A stretch of DNA of 64,000 nt from Chitinophagaceae bacterium. Lineage in GTDB: Bacteria; Bacteroidota; Bacteroidia; Chitinophagales; Chitinophagaceae. The notes beneath the pieces are model-generated. The model was not told where the DNA came from. It was given only the letters and a program-made list of their open reading frames with translations, and did not search any database. The position numbers were made by a program, and so were the translations under genes. Positions within the stretch are counted from its first letter, which is position 1; every line of letters begins with the position of its first letter. The stretch lies in NCBI GenBank assembly GCA_016710935.1, contig JADJTY010000001.1, positions 62,001 through 126,000 of the forward strand. Reading direction: 5' to 3'. This document shows positions 15,693 through 25,230 of this stretch, piece by piece.

Positions 15693-17483
15693 ATGAACAA
15701 AAAAATCAATTTATTTGCAGCTAAACAGGTAGCCCTTGTTTGTGCAATCATGCTGGGCCTGAGTTCAGGCTATGCCCAGATCAATTTAAATAAACTTAAA
15801 AAAGCCGCCGGAAAAGCAACGGAAGGTAACAATCAAAACACACAGAGCAGCAACTCGTCTGGTAGCCAGTCGCAGGGTAGTAACAGCTCCGGTACACCAT
15901 CTGGTAATGTTTCCTCAGGCAATGCCTCATCCGGAACTAAAAGTCAGGGTGGCGCTTTAACTAAAGATGAAGAAACAGCCTGGTGGACATACTACCAGGA
16001 AGCCACGCAGGAATCGGGCGCTATGGTTTGGCGTGAAGGTTTGTACGATGGTTATTTATTGAGTGCGCTTGAACTGGATAACCGCAAAATGGGAAAATTC
16101 CTTTTTTTTCTGGATGGATTGGATAAAAGAATTGAAACCGACAGTAAGCGTATGAAAGAGCCTTTTATGTTTTACGGCAACAAGGCTGAAATGCCTGAAG
16201 GCATGGAATACGGCGGACCCAATCGTGATTTTTTAGGCAGCAGGCTGGGAAGCGGTGTGAATAAATACATAACACAATATTATAACTGGAGGGCTACTGT
16301 TAAAACAAAATACTATACCGAATTTGCACAGTGTGTTCAAAAATATCTTGATGAATCCAAGCGCTTTGAATCGGGTGGAAAAACAGGTTTGGGTTTTGCA
16401 TTTCGTTACGCTAACACGGCTATTTTGTTATGCGATGCCATTGCAAAATTTCAACCACAAAACCAGGATATAGTAAGAAAAAAAGCTGAAGCACAAACAC
16501 AATATAACGCAGTATTGGGAGCATTAAGGCCAAGCCTTGCCGGTAGCTATCACGAAAGTCATTTAGAAAAGATCAACATCTTTAATCAGAAACAAACTCC
16601 CGGAAAAGAAAGCAAAGAACAGGAGATTCAGGAGGTCATTCCCGGAAAGCCAACATATTTAATAGCATATGCCGTTGATCCTTTAATTACACTTGGTGCA
16701 AAAAGTACAATGTCAACAGGTAACAGACCTAAACTTCCATACCTGCAATTAAAAGACATTACCAAAGATGATCAAAGTGAACCAGTGGTGGTTCCCATTT
16801 ATTGCAACGAACTCATCTATAATAAAATGAAAGATGCATTTTATGTTGAGTTTGATATGTTCCCTGATCTAAGTAAAACAAATTATGAATCACACCTGAA
16901 CTATATGCCTTCATTGCATTTAACCGAATTCTTTTTATCACGCCCGGCAGGTACTTATACATACGAGTTCTTTTTGGGAGAGATAAACGGAACTATTGGC
17001 CCTAAATCAATTTTCACTATCAAGATAAATGAAGAAACAAAAAGGGAATTACAGGCTTACCATGATCAGATGTGGGCAAAAAAACTGGCATCGGTTACAT
17101 TTAATACACAGTATGGAGCCGGCGACGATAGAAGCTTGGTTATGAATTGGGAAGACCTGAACAGGCACGGGAAACTGCTTAAACTTTCTGTAACACAAAC
17201 CGGAAAAGTAATGCGCCCCTGGCCCAACGAAAACCAGGTTGAAAGTTTTGTTGGCAGCGGCTGGATATTGGTTGAACGCACCGATGGTAAACACGAAGTG
17301 ATCGGTTACAGTTTTGTAAAAAAAGCTGGAGATAAATTATGGCGTGTAACAGCAGTAGCAAGTGATATGGATTATTATACATTGAAGGTGCCTTCTACCA
17401 TTGGCTCAAAAATAGAAGCAAAGCGCCTGGAACTGGGATACGAGATCCCCCGGGAAAATATAACCAAAGGAAATATTTGGTAA
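15693..17483 (+). CDS. large secreted protein of unknown function
   Basis: I place the start at the ATG at 15693 (596 residues), giving a signal peptide MNKKINLFAAKQVALVCAIM...GYAQ. A low-complexity Ser/Gly/Asn region (about residues 45-95) follows. The remaining 500 residues contain helical segments rich in Tyr and Trp and a C-terminal beta domain with a WRVTAVASDMDYY strand. I do not recognise a family. It is 42 bp upstream of a lipoprotein gene and probably cotranscribed. A surface or periplasmic location follows from the signal peptide. Confidence 0.82.
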   Translation: MNKKINLFAAKQVALVCAIMLGLSSGYAQINLNKLKKAAGKATEGNNQNTQSSNSSGSQSQGSNSSGTPSGNVSSGNASSGTKSQGGALTKDEETAWWTYYQEATQESGAMVWREGLYDGYLLSALELDNRKMGKFLFFLDGLDKRIETDSKRMKEPFMFYGNKAEMPEGMEYGGPNRDFLGSRLGSGVNKYITQYYNWRATVKTKYYTEFAQCVQKYLDESKRFESGGKTGLGFAFRYANTAILLCDAIAKFQPQNQDIVRKKAEAQTQYNAVLGALRPSLAGSYHESHLEKINIFNQKQTPGKESKEQEIQEVIPGKPTYLIAYAVDPLITLGAKSTMSTGNRPKLPYLQLKDITKDDQSEPVVVPIYCNELIYNKMKDAFYVEFDMFPDLSKTNYESHLNYMPSLHLTEFFLSRPAGTYTYEFFLGEINGTIGPKSIFTIKINEETKRELQAYHDQMWAKKLASVTFNTQYGAGDDRSLVMNWEDLNRHGKLLKLSVTQTGKVMRPWPNENQVESFVGSGWILVERTDGKHEVIGYSFVKKAGDKLWRVTAVASDMDYYTLKVPSTIGSKIEAKRLELGYEIPRENITKGNIW

Positions 17484-17525
17484 TATAATAAAACGAAAAC
17501 ATCATTAACAACTAAAATAACAATC

Positions 17526-18149
17526 ATGACACGTAAATTATTTTCAGGTTTATTATTAACCGTTTCGCTCACAGCATTTATTGCCTGTGGTAACAGCGAT
17601 GATAAAAAAGATAAAAAAGAAACCGCTGCTACAACAGAAACAGCTAAAAAAGATGAGGGCGGTGGTGTAAAAGCCGGAGGCAATGCAGCAGATTGCGGTA
17701 CAACTGCCATAACATTTGGTACCGATAAAATTAAAAGTGATGGTTTTACCATGAAATACAGCGAAGCAGTTTTGTGGAATATGGCCAGTAACGAAACAAA
17801 ATACCCGGCTATTATTGTGCAGGTATCTAATTACGAAAAAGAAGGAAGCTACCTGCAGTCACCAACCAATGACAACGTAAGAATAATGTTTACAATAAGT
17901 GGCAAAGCTGGCGAAAAACTACGCATTGGTGATTATGAAATGAGCGGTGATGGTGGATTTGGAGTTGGTTATGCAGTTAGCGGCGGTATTGAAAACAAAG
18001 ACGCCAACAAAGGTTTTTACAATGCCAAAGGAAAAGCAACCATCACTTACCTGGGTGAAGATAAAGTTTGCGGTACCATTGATGTATCAGGCACCGATAC
18101 TTTTATTAAAGGAACCTTTTCTATTCCTTTAACCAAATCTCCCTATTAA
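17526..18149 (+). CDS. lipoprotein of unknown function
   Basis: This 207-residue protein has a lipobox F-I-A-C at residues 18-21, then a Lys/Asp/Thr-rich linker (DDKKDKKETAATTETAKKD). A beta-rich domain contains repeated YAVSGG/YLGEDKVCGTIDVSG strands and a likely Cys-Cys pair. No known family recognised. It follows the secreted-protein gene and ends before a long hairpin terminator. Confidence 0.8.
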   Translation: MTRKLFSGLLLTVSLTAFIACGNSDDKKDKKETAATTETAKKDEGGGVKAGGNAADCGTTAITFGTDKIKSDGFTMKYSEAVLWNMASNETKYPAIIVQVSNYEKEGSYLQSPTNDNVRIMFTISGKAGEKLRIGDYEMSGDGGFGVGYAVSGGIENKDANKGFYNAKGKATITYLGEDKVCGTIDVSGTDTFIKGTFSIPLTKSPY

Positions 18150-18163
18150 ATTAGTTGTAAATT

Positions 18164-18230
18164 AAACAGGTAATCGGGTTGTTTATGCTTTTTGTTTTTG
18201 TACGGCATTTCCGGTTACCTGTTTAGTTTT
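18164..18230 (+). terminator. long-stem hairpin, probable terminator
   Basis: AAACAGGTAATCGG (18164-18177) pairs with CCGGTTACCTGTTT (18211-18224), 14 bp with one G-U, around a 33-nt loop, followed by AGTTTT. The large loop is unusual for a terminator. The rest of the gap to 18396 contains short TATGTG-type repeats and no gene. Confidence 0.6.
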
Positions 18231-18295
18231 ATATTTAAAGAGATAATTCAACCCTCAGTTTTTTGAACCATATAATTTCATAGAAAGATAGATTT

Positions 18296-18354
18296 TAACA
18301 TAGGATTCTATGTGTTTCTTTCTTTTGTGTACTATGTTTCTATGTGGTTAAATT
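18296..18354. repeat. short CTATGT-type repeats
   Basis: ACATAG and CTATGT form a small palindrome (ACATAG-GATT-CTATGT), followed by degenerate tandem words ACTATGTTT, CTATGTGG. It resembles the short, heptamer-like simple repeats seen elsewhere in this window. It lies just upstream of the unknown gene at 18396. Confidence 0.4.
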
Positions 18355-18395
18355 TTAAGGCTGATTTAGATCGACAGCCCCTTAATTTTACAAAC

Positions 18396-19046
18396 ATGAT
18401 CAACTATCTGGAAGCATATAAACAGTATTACTTTCTGCGGATGAAGCAGCGGGAGGGAAATGAAGATTATTGCAATACCTATGCCGCTGAAAAAATGCTT
18501 TTTGATATCATCAATTCATGCACCACGCTGGAAGAATTTAAAGACAAGATCGGCAGTGCCAATGAACAGGTGGCCATGGCACTTGTGATTGATGAACAAA
18601 ATATCCGCCTGCGGCACTATGAAGAAATTAAAGAAACGGTTAAAGCAGCATGTTGCCGGCGCATTTTAGATAAGGTAAAACCATGCAAGCATGTTTCTGA
18701 ATTGATAACCATGGTTAATGAAGAACAAAATCTTTTGAATATAGAGATAACAACAGATACCATTTATCCCTTTGCTGATATGCTCTTCCTTGAAAATCTG
18801 GAGATATGGGAGCAGTCAGAAATTCCTGCTGCATATAAAGAAAAATATGCTGCTTATGCAAATGAAGAAAGAACAAGTATTGAGAGTGCTTATGCTGCCA
18901 TTGAAAAAGAAATGAACAACTGGCAGCCCGGCTGGAAATTTAGTTTTGAAAAAATTGATAAAGAAAAGCATCGCAGGTTGTTACCATACAGCAACGAAGT
19001 AATTGCAACGCAAAAACAATTAACGCAAAAAATTTTACATAAATAA
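18396..19046 (+). CDS. unknown soluble helical protein (pair with next gene)
   Basis: The start is placed at the ATG at 18396, giving MINYLEAYKQYYFLRMKQREG (216 residues); the longer frame begins with GTG inside the repeat stretch and is unlikely. The protein is almost entirely predicted helix, rich in Glu, Lys and Ala, with no signal peptide or membrane segment. A CC pair (AACCRR) lies mid-protein. I recognise no family. It is 7 bp before the next gene and surely cotranscribed, so the two probably act together. Confidence 0.8.
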   Translation: MINYLEAYKQYYFLRMKQREGNEDYCNTYAAEKMLFDIINSCTTLEEFKDKIGSANEQVAMALVIDEQNIRLRHYEEIKETVKAACCRRILDKVKPCKHVSELITMVNEEQNLLNIEITTDTIYPFADMLFLENLEIWEQSEIPAAYKEKYAAYANEERTSIESAYAAIEKEMNNWQPGWKFSFEKIDKEKHRRLLPYSNEVIATQKQLTQKILHK

Positions 19047-19053
19047 TTGCCCG

Positions 19054-20313
19054 ATGCCGGTAGACAAAATGATAGTGGATGCGATGCTGGGAACATTCCG
19101 CAACATGTTGCAGGAATGCCGGGATAAAAATTTATCGGGCGGTGACCTGGATATTATGGCGTCCACCCTGGCAAGAATGGAACACTTGGGTATTGAAATG
19201 GACGACACCGGTGCCTACTCCGGAATGCTTGTGCAGGAAGGATTATTCATGAAATTCAGTGATCATTATTCAAAGGTATTATCAGCTGCTGCGCAACAAT
19301 CAGGTTCGGGTAATTCGGGTGTATATGATGAAGCTGCCGATAAGCAATTGCTGCAAAATACTTTACAAGCTTACCGGGATGCTGTACAAAGAATTAAAGA
19401 AAACAAATCGCAGGTAAAAGAAAAGATGGGCAATCATGCCGCTGATGCTGATGTACTTTTTAAAGACAAGATCATCATTGATGCTATTGAACAGTTGATT
19501 GTTTTAGGCGAATCTGGTGTTTCTTACCCTCTGTTTTTATCGCAACTGATAGAAAAAGGCCTGGACAAAGCGCTTGAAGGATCGGTGACCACTGGCGAAA
19601 GCCTGCAATACCTGTTGGATGCAGCCAAAGCCACATCCGCTAATCCGTATTTAATAAAGAAAGAAGAAGAAAAACTTGTTCTGCAAAAAAAACATGCAGC
19701 CGAATCTTCAATTAATGTTGCTGATAGCCTTCAGTTTCAACTGGGCTGCGAAAAGATTGAATGGACGCACGAGCCGGACATCATAAAATGGAATAAGATT
19801 AAGCAGGGCTGGGAGAAAACGCTTTTCTGGCTTGATGAATGGATCACTGCTTACTGTTCCTTTGCCCCTTTCATTGAACCATGGGCTGCAACAAAAGAAC
19901 CGAAAGAAGCAGTTAAAGAATCGCAGGACTGTGTGCCCGGAAAACTGCGTACCTGGGAGAAAATAAACAACCGGTATTTTGGATTGTCTGCAAAAGAACT
20001 ATTCCTACACCCTTCTTTTGCCTGGGATGTTGAGCATCACTGGATGTACTGGTCGCAGGAGTATGCGGAGTTTTTAGTGAATGAAGTTTTGCCCGCCTGT
20101 ATACCATTTCAGCAACCGGCAGCAAACTTAATTGCTGTTGCAGAAAAGATGCATACCGATAACAGGAAAATCAATCCCAATATTCATCAGCCTTCTTTGC
20201 GGTATGCCACATTCTTCAACAGTTATTTTGGCGAAGGTGAATTTGCAAAAAGATATGGCGAAACAAAAAAAGTAATTAGCAATGCTGCCGCCTGGGCAAG
20301 CGTAAACTTCTGA
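19054..20313 (+). CDS. unknown soluble protein (pair with previous gene)
   Basis: The 419-residue protein has no signal peptide. The first 250 residues are helical, with a long polar helix (AYRDAVQRIKENKSQVKEKMG). The C-terminal part is rich in Trp and His (FAWDVEHHWMYWSQEYAEFL) and could form a distinct alpha domain. No known domain recognised. It follows the 216-residue gene by 7 bp and ends 4 bp from a convergent PH-domain gene. Function unknown; the tight coupling to its neighbour is the only clue. Confidence 0.82.
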   Translation: MPVDKMIVDAMLGTFRNMLQECRDKNLSGGDLDIMASTLARMEHLGIEMDDTGAYSGMLVQEGLFMKFSDHYSKVLSAAAQQSGSGNSGVYDEAADKQLLQNTLQAYRDAVQRIKENKSQVKEKMGNHAADADVLFKDKIIIDAIEQLIVLGESGVSYPLFLSQLIEKGLDKALEGSVTTGESLQYLLDAAKATSANPYLIKKEEEKLVLQKKHAAESSINVADSLQFQLGCEKIEWTHEPDIIKWNKIKQGWEKTLFWLDEWITAYCSFAPFIEPWAATKEPKEAVKESQDCVPGKLRTWEKINNRYFGLSAKELFLHPSFAWDVEHHWMYWSQEYAEFLVNEVLPACIPFQQPAANLIAVAEKMHTDNRKINPNIHQPSLRYATFFNSYFGEGEFAKRYGETKKVISNAAAWASVNF

Positions 20314-20317
20314 CGGG

Positions 20318-20749
20318 TTATTTTTTTTGTGCAGCAATGGCTTCGTTCAAAGCAAGCTCAAAAAAATGCAGGTCTGTTTTATTAAGCTGAAACATCTCCC
20401 ACTCAACGGTTTTATCCTGTATTTTTATGATGTTACTCCACCATCTTAATTTGCTTGTAAAGCCGGTAATATCTGCCAGCGGAATTTCAAAATGTGTTAA
20501 ACCGCTAAGCAGGCCCTTGTGCAATAAAATAAGTTGCCGGTTGGTACAGATAGCAAGCCATTTACCGCCTCTTACCTGCTTTCCCGCCCTGGTTAAAGGC
20601 CCTATACAATAACCGCTCATTACTTCGCCTTCTGCAAAAAACTCATGTACATAATTAAATACCGGACTATAAAGCAGGTTAAAATCAACACCTCTCCTGT
20701 GTACTAACAGGGCTTTTAACTGAGCTTTTATGTTTTCGGCTGTAACCAT
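20318..20749 (-). CDS. PH-domain-like (bPH) protein
   Basis: The 143-residue soluble protein begins with helices, then has a seven-strand pattern. KWLAICTNRQLILLHKGLLSGLTHFEIPLADITGFTSK is typical of bacterial pleckstrin-like domains (YokE/bPH_3 type), ending in a C-terminal amphipathic helix (LHFFELALNEAIA). The function of such domains in bacteria is not established. The gene is convergent with the unknown pair and divergent from the SNF2 helicase. Confidence 0.65.
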   Translation of the reverse strand: MVTAENIKAQLKALLVHRRGVDFNLLYSPVFNYVHEFFAEGEVMSGYCIGPLTRAGKQVRGGKWLAICTNRQLILLHKGLLSGLTHFEIPLADITGFTSKLRWWSNIIKIQDKTVEWEMFQLNKTDLHFFELALNEAIAAQKK

Positions 20750-20857
20750 AACATGAGATTAAAAAAATTCCTTAAAAATAGCAATTTATGAGGCATCAAT
20801 TAACAGCATTTTTTCATTAATCTTTTGGTTATCCTTCAACCCTCGCTTATTTTTCGT

Positions 20858-20865
20858 TACTTTTG
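20858..20865 (+). promoter_or_regulatory. -7 box (TACTTTTG) for SNF2 helicase gene
   Basis: TACTTTTG matches TAnnTTTG and lies 87 nt before the ATG. The position 19 nt upstream has TTC rather than TTG. It is the only such box in the 203-nt divergent gap. Confidence 0.5.
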
Positions 20866-20952
20866 CAAATTGCCTTTTCCGGAACACGCTGTATTCAAAT
20901 TCGATGAAATACTGAACATTCCGGAATCCCAAAATGGCATCTACAAACCAGC

Positions 20953-23900
20953 ATGGCTTTACCGCACCTTATCAAATATGTATATAACAACGGCTCGGAT
21001 GAAGTGATTCGCCGCAGCAAAAAAATTCATGCCATGGGTTTTGTTGAACTGGTTGAACATGACCAGTTGATGGGTGGCGTTGTGTTCAGGGTAAAGGATG
21101 ACAGTTATGCAACTTTTTACAAAGTGTATATTCAAAAATACACCGACGCAAAATCCATGACGGTACGCTGCTCATGCCCCTATAACCTGGGCGATATTTG
21201 CCGGCACGAAGGCGCTGCCCTGATCCGCCTGCAGGACATGGTTGATAAGAACATGCTGGGTAACACCAATATTCAATACAACCAGCGGCATACCGTTGCC
21301 AAGATGAAGCATATTGAATTGAAGATGATCAAGCTGCTTTCTTCGCCGGGTATTTATGCCGAAGCCGAAAATCTGTTACGTACAACCAAAGCAAATATCA
21401 TTAAAGCAGCTGATGAACGGGTAGAAGCTGAGCTGATCATTGAAGGAGAAACATTTCCACTGGTAATTCAGAAAAACGATGAACGTAATTTTGATACTTC
21501 CTGTAAATGCAACGAAACCGAACATCCCCTTTGCGAACATAAAACTTTATTGTTTCTGCAATTACTGGATGCCTACGGCACCAATTATTTCGATAGCATC
21601 CGCAACTGGGATAAAGAAAAAAATAAACTGCTCCAGATCTATGGCTACAGTTTAGAAGATGATCTTACCGGCAAATTTGAGTTTACTTACAAAGACGGAA
21701 AACCTTTTTTAAAAGTACTGGATACCGCTATAAAAAGAGTAGTAGCAGGCACGGCAGCATCAAAACCTTCAGAGATATTTATTGTGCCGGAACTGCCTCC
21801 GGAAGAAGTTGCCGTAGTTGAACAGCCGGCAAAAAGACTGGGTGTTGTTTTTAATTTCAACGCAACGCTCTATCCATATTTTGAGATAGATGCCGTGCAG
21901 GGAGAAACCAATGATGCACAAAATAAATACCTGGGCAAAGTAGAAAAACTGGACCTCACCAAATTTGTTAACACTGAATTATTTAGTGAAGATGATAAGC
22001 AACTGGTGCAGCAGGTTCGTAAATTACAAAGTACCGAAATAAATAAATACCTCGACCGTAACTCTCCTTTCAGCGGCATTTGGGAAAACATCATTCATAC
22101 CGATGGTGATGATCTGCCCGAAGAAACAAAAGCCCTGATAGCAGAATACCTGCAACCCAAACTTAAAAAAATATTTGAAGAACAGTCGGGCAACAATTTT
22201 ATATTTTACCTGCCAAAGGCAAAACAATTTACAACAGCCAACCTGGTTGACATTGAATTAAGCAACCATTTTATTGCACCCGTTTTTAAAGTGCAGGCCA
22301 GCGCCGGTCATTTTGAAATTGCCTGTACAGTAAAATTATTGGGCGATACCGTTCCGTTTACAGATAATGAATGTAACAGCAGCCTGGTTTATTTAAATGA
22401 TCAGGCCTTGTATTTGTGGCAAAAGGCTGAGGATGTTTTGCAGGCCGAAAAATTTCTGAAGGAAGGAAATATTCAACTCAGTAAAGATAATTGGGCAGAG
22501 AAAATGCGCAAGGTCATTCTGCCGCTTACTAAAGAATACAAAGTTGAATTTGATAAAAGCCTGGTAAGGGAAATTAAAAGCGGTGAGCCGGAAGTAAGAC
22601 TGCAGTTGCAGGAAAAAGGCGACTATCTTGTTTTTCAGCCCGTATTTACCTACAAGGGTTTTGAAACCAAGGCAGCCGATAAGGAAAGCATCATCATCCC
22701 CGATGGAGATAAGATACTGATCATAGAAAGGAACCTGGAAGCAGAAGAGAATTTTCTGAAAAAACTGGAAAGCCTGCACTCGATGTTTGTAAGGCCCGAT
22801 GGTCATAAAAATAACTTAGTGTTAAGGGGTGCTGATGTGCTTCGTAATAACTGGTTCTTTTTGTTTGTGGATGCCATGAATGAAATGAAAGTGCCGGTAT
22901 TTGGTTTTGAAGCTTTGCGCAATTTCCGTTTTAACACAGCCCGGCCCAATACACATATACATGTAAGCAGCGGGTTGGATTGGTTTGACGCAAAAGTTGA
23001 AATTGAATTTGGTGAGCAGCGTGTAGGAATTGATGAGATAAAAAATGCGTTGGTCAATAAACAATCCTTTGTACAATTAAGCGATGGTACTTTGGGTATA
23101 TTACCCGATGAATGGCTGAAAAGATATTCATTGTTGTTTAAGGTGGGCGATGGCAGAAGCAACCAGTTACGCTTATCAAAATACCACATGAGTGTTATTG
23201 ATGAGTTGTACGAAAACAGGGACGAAAAAGAATTAAGTTTTGAGCTGGATGAAAAATATGAGCGGCTGAAAGAGTTTAAGAATATTCCGGAAACAGCAGC
23301 GCCCGAACACCTGCAGGCTATACTGCGTCCTTATCAAACATCCGGATTTCAGTGGCTTAATTATCTGAATGATGTTGGCTGGGGAGGTATTTTAGCCGAT
23401 GATATGGGTTTGGGTAAGACCATTCAGGCTTTAAGTATGCTGCATCATTACAAGGAGATCACCGGGGGATTAATGGCGCTGGTAGTTTGCCCTACCACAT
23501 TGATCTATAACTGGCGGAACGAGGTTCAGAAATTTTCTCCTGCTTTATCTTTTCATATACACCATGGCAGCATCAGAAGCCGTGATGTGGAGGAATTAAA
23601 GAAACACAATATCATCATCACCACATACGGAACCCTGCGCAGCGATATACAGCTGTTGCTGAAAATAAATTTTGATTATGTGATACTGGATGAAAGCCAG
23701 GCCATAAAAAACCCGGCATCAAAAGTTACCAAAGCTGCCAGTTTGCTGAATGCAAAGAACAGGCTGTGTATGAGTGGTACCCCATTACAAAATAACACCT
23801 TTGATATTTTTGCACAGATGAATTTCCTCAACCCAGGCCTGCTGGGCAATATGGAATTTTTCAGGAACGAATTTGCAACACCCATTGATAAGTTTGGTGA

Positions 23901-24711
23901 GCAGGAACAAAAAGAACATTTACGCAAATTATTATTTCCGTTTATTTTACGCCGTACCAAAGAACAGGTGGCTAAGGATCTGCCGGATAAAACAGAAACC
24001 ATTTTGTTTTGCGAAATGGAAAAGGAGCAGCGCAAGGTGTATGAAGCATACCGGAACAGCTACCGGGAAAAGATATTGGGTACCATTGATCAGCAGGGCA
24101 TCGGCAAATCGCAGTTAACTATTTTGCAGGGCCTGATGAAGCTGCGCCAGATATGTGATAGCCCGGCTATATTGAATGAAGAAGAAAAATATCCTAACCA
24201 TTCCATCAAGCTTGATGAATTAGCCAGGGAGATCGAAGAAAATATCGGCGACCATAAAGCATTGATCTTCTCCCAGTTCTTAGGTATGCTGGCTCTTATA
24301 AAAAAGAAATTAATTGAAGACGGTATTCCGTTTGAGTATTTTGATGGCAGCACATCGGCACCCGACCGGGAAAAAGCCATTCAGAATTTTCAGAACAATG
24401 ATGAGTGCAGGGTGTTTTTAATTTCCTTAAAAGCCGGCGGTATGGGTTTAAACTTAACTGCTGCCGATTATGTATATATCGTTGACCCCTGGTGGAACCC
24501 GGCTGTAGAGCAACAGGCCATTGACCGTACGCACCGTATTGGCCAGACCAAAAATATTTTTGCCTACCGTATGATCTGTATTGATACTATTGAAGATAAG
24601 ATTCTGGAACTGCAGGAACGTAAACGTAAACTGGCCAGCGAGTTAATTGCCGATGATGCCAGCTTTGTAAAAGCACTTTCTAAATCAGATGTAGAGTATC
24701 TGTTCAGTTAG
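20953..24711 (+). CDS. SNF2-family helicase with SWIM zinc fingers
   Basis: The 1252-residue cytosolic protein has a SWIM finger at about residues 73-86 (C-S-C-x7-C-R-H) and a second Cys2-Cys-His cluster near 183-196 (C-K-C-x7-C-E-H). A long beta-rich region follows. The SNF2 ATPase has motif I DDMGLGKT (~816-823), motif II DESQ (~911, in place of DEAH), motif III SGTPLQNN, motif V GGMGLNLT and motif VI QAIDRTHRIGQ (~1187). SNF2 enzymes translocate on double-stranded DNA. Such SWIM-SNF2 proteins occur widely in bacteria; a transcription or repair role is likely but unproven. Its end overlaps the convergent XRE gene by 8 bp. Confidence 0.93.
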   Translation: MALPHLIKYVYNNGSDEVIRRSKKIHAMGFVELVEHDQLMGGVVFRVKDDSYATFYKVYIQKYTDAKSMTVRCSCPYNLGDICRHEGAALIRLQDMVDKNMLGNTNIQYNQRHTVAKMKHIELKMIKLLSSPGIYAEAENLLRTTKANIIKAADERVEAELIIEGETFPLVIQKNDERNFDTSCKCNETEHPLCEHKTLLFLQLLDAYGTNYFDSIRNWDKEKNKLLQIYGYSLEDDLTGKFEFTYKDGKPFLKVLDTAIKRVVAGTAASKPSEIFIVPELPPEEVAVVEQPAKRLGVVFNFNATLYPYFEIDAVQGETNDAQNKYLGKVEKLDLTKFVNTELFSEDDKQLVQQVRKLQSTEINKYLDRNSPFSGIWENIIHTDGDDLPEETKALIAEYLQPKLKKIFEEQSGNNFIFYLPKAKQFTTANLVDIELSNHFIAPVFKVQASAGHFEIACTVKLLGDTVPFTDNECNSSLVYLNDQALYLWQKAEDVLQAEKFLKEGNIQLSKDNWAEKMRKVILPLTKEYKVEFDKSLVREIKSGEPEVRLQLQEKGDYLVFQPVFTYKGFETKAADKESIIIPDGDKILIIERNLEAEENFLKKLESLHSMFVRPDGHKNNLVLRGADVLRNNWFFLFVDAMNEMKVPVFGFEALRNFRFNTARPNTHIHVSSGLDWFDAKVEIEFGEQRVGIDEIKNALVNKQSFVQLSDGTLGILPDEWLKRYSLLFKVGDGRSNQLRLSKYHMSVIDELYENRDEKELSFELDEKYERLKEFKNIPETAAPEHLQAILRPYQTSGFQWLNYLNDVGWGGILADDMGLGKTIQALSMLHHYKEITGGLMALVVCPTTLIYNWRNEVQKFSPALSFHIHHGSIRSRDVEELKKHNIIITTYGTLRSDIQLLLKINFDYVILDESQAIKNPASKVTKAASLLNAKNRLCMSGTPLQNNTFDIFAQMNFLNPGLLGNMEFFRNEFATPIDKFGEQEQKEHLRKLLFPFILRRTKEQVAKDLPDKTETILFCEMEKEQRKVYEAYRNSYREKILGTIDQQGIGKSQLTILQGLMKLRQICDSPAILNEEEKYPNHSIKLDELAREIEENIGDHKALIFSQFLGMLALIKKKLIEDGIPFEYFDGSTSAPDREKAIQNFQNNDECRVFLISLKAGGMGLNLTAADYVYIVDPWWNPAVEQQAIDRTHRIGQTKNIFAYRMICIDTIEDKILELQERKRKLASELIADDASFVKALSKSDVEYLFS

Positions 24712-25087
24712 TTTTTTGCCTGTTAGGGGAAGTAAAAAACAGGGTCATCTTTTCCATAACATACATAAGCCTGTCCAGTAAATCTTTATCAAAATTTTGG
24801 TTTTGCGGGTGTTGCAAAACATTACTGCCTGGGTTAATGTTAAAAGTAAAAAGTTGTTGAGGATTTACTAATAGCTGGTTAATTTCTATTTCCAGTGCAT
24901 CTGCAATGTCTTCCAGCCGTTCAATATTGGGTTTAGAAACCCCGGTTTCAATATTACTCAAAGCTTCCGGACTTATAGCGATCCGCTTTGCCAGGTCTAC
25001 CTGTTTTAAACCTTTAAGCTCTCTCCAGGTTCGGATATTTTCACCGACTTTAATTTTATATGCTTTGTTAGTTTTTTTGTTAGGCAT
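24704..25087 (-). CDS. XRE-family HTH transcriptional regulator
   Basis: I place the start at the ATG at 25087 (MPNKKTNKAYKIKVGENIRTWRE; 127 residues). The Cro/C1 HTH is clear: KGLKQVDLAKRIAISPEALSNIETGVSKPNIERLEDIADALEI. The C-terminal 60 residues have a low-complexity stretch, then a helix (LLDRLMYVMEKMTLFF) that may dimerise. It diverges from the surface-lipoprotein locus, and a palindrome lies between them, so it may repress itself and that locus. Confidence 0.9.
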   Translation of the reverse strand: MPNKKTNKAYKIKVGENIRTWRELKGLKQVDLAKRIAISPEALSNIETGVSKPNIERLEDIADALEIEINQLLVNPQQLFTFNINPGSNVLQHPQNQNFDKDLLDRLMYVMEKMTLFFTSPNRQKTN

Positions 25088-25135
25088 GGTAGGGTAGATT
25101 AAAAAGGGTAACAAACTAAACTAATATGAAGTTAT

Positions 25136-25152
25136 ACTAAATATACTTTAGT
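25136..25152. promoter_or_regulatory. palindrome, candidate XRE operator
   Basis: ACTAAA (25136-25141), TATAC, TTTAGT (25147-25152) form a perfect 6-bp inverted repeat. Two further ACTAA words lie at 25114-25123. It is placed between the XRE gene and the divergent lipoprotein gene, where an autoregulatory operator would be expected. Confidence 0.4.
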
Positions 25153-25230
25153 TCAAAAAATTTGCAATAAAAAAAGTAAAGTAGATTTTTACATTGTATT
25201 TAATCCACACTTCACCCTAAAAATAAAAAA

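Noticed and set aside
20953..24711. SNF2 helicase as part of an anti-phage system (DISARM-like)
   Set aside because: No methyltransferase, phospholipase D or DUF1998 partner is adjacent, and the SWIM-type architecture is widespread outside defence loci.
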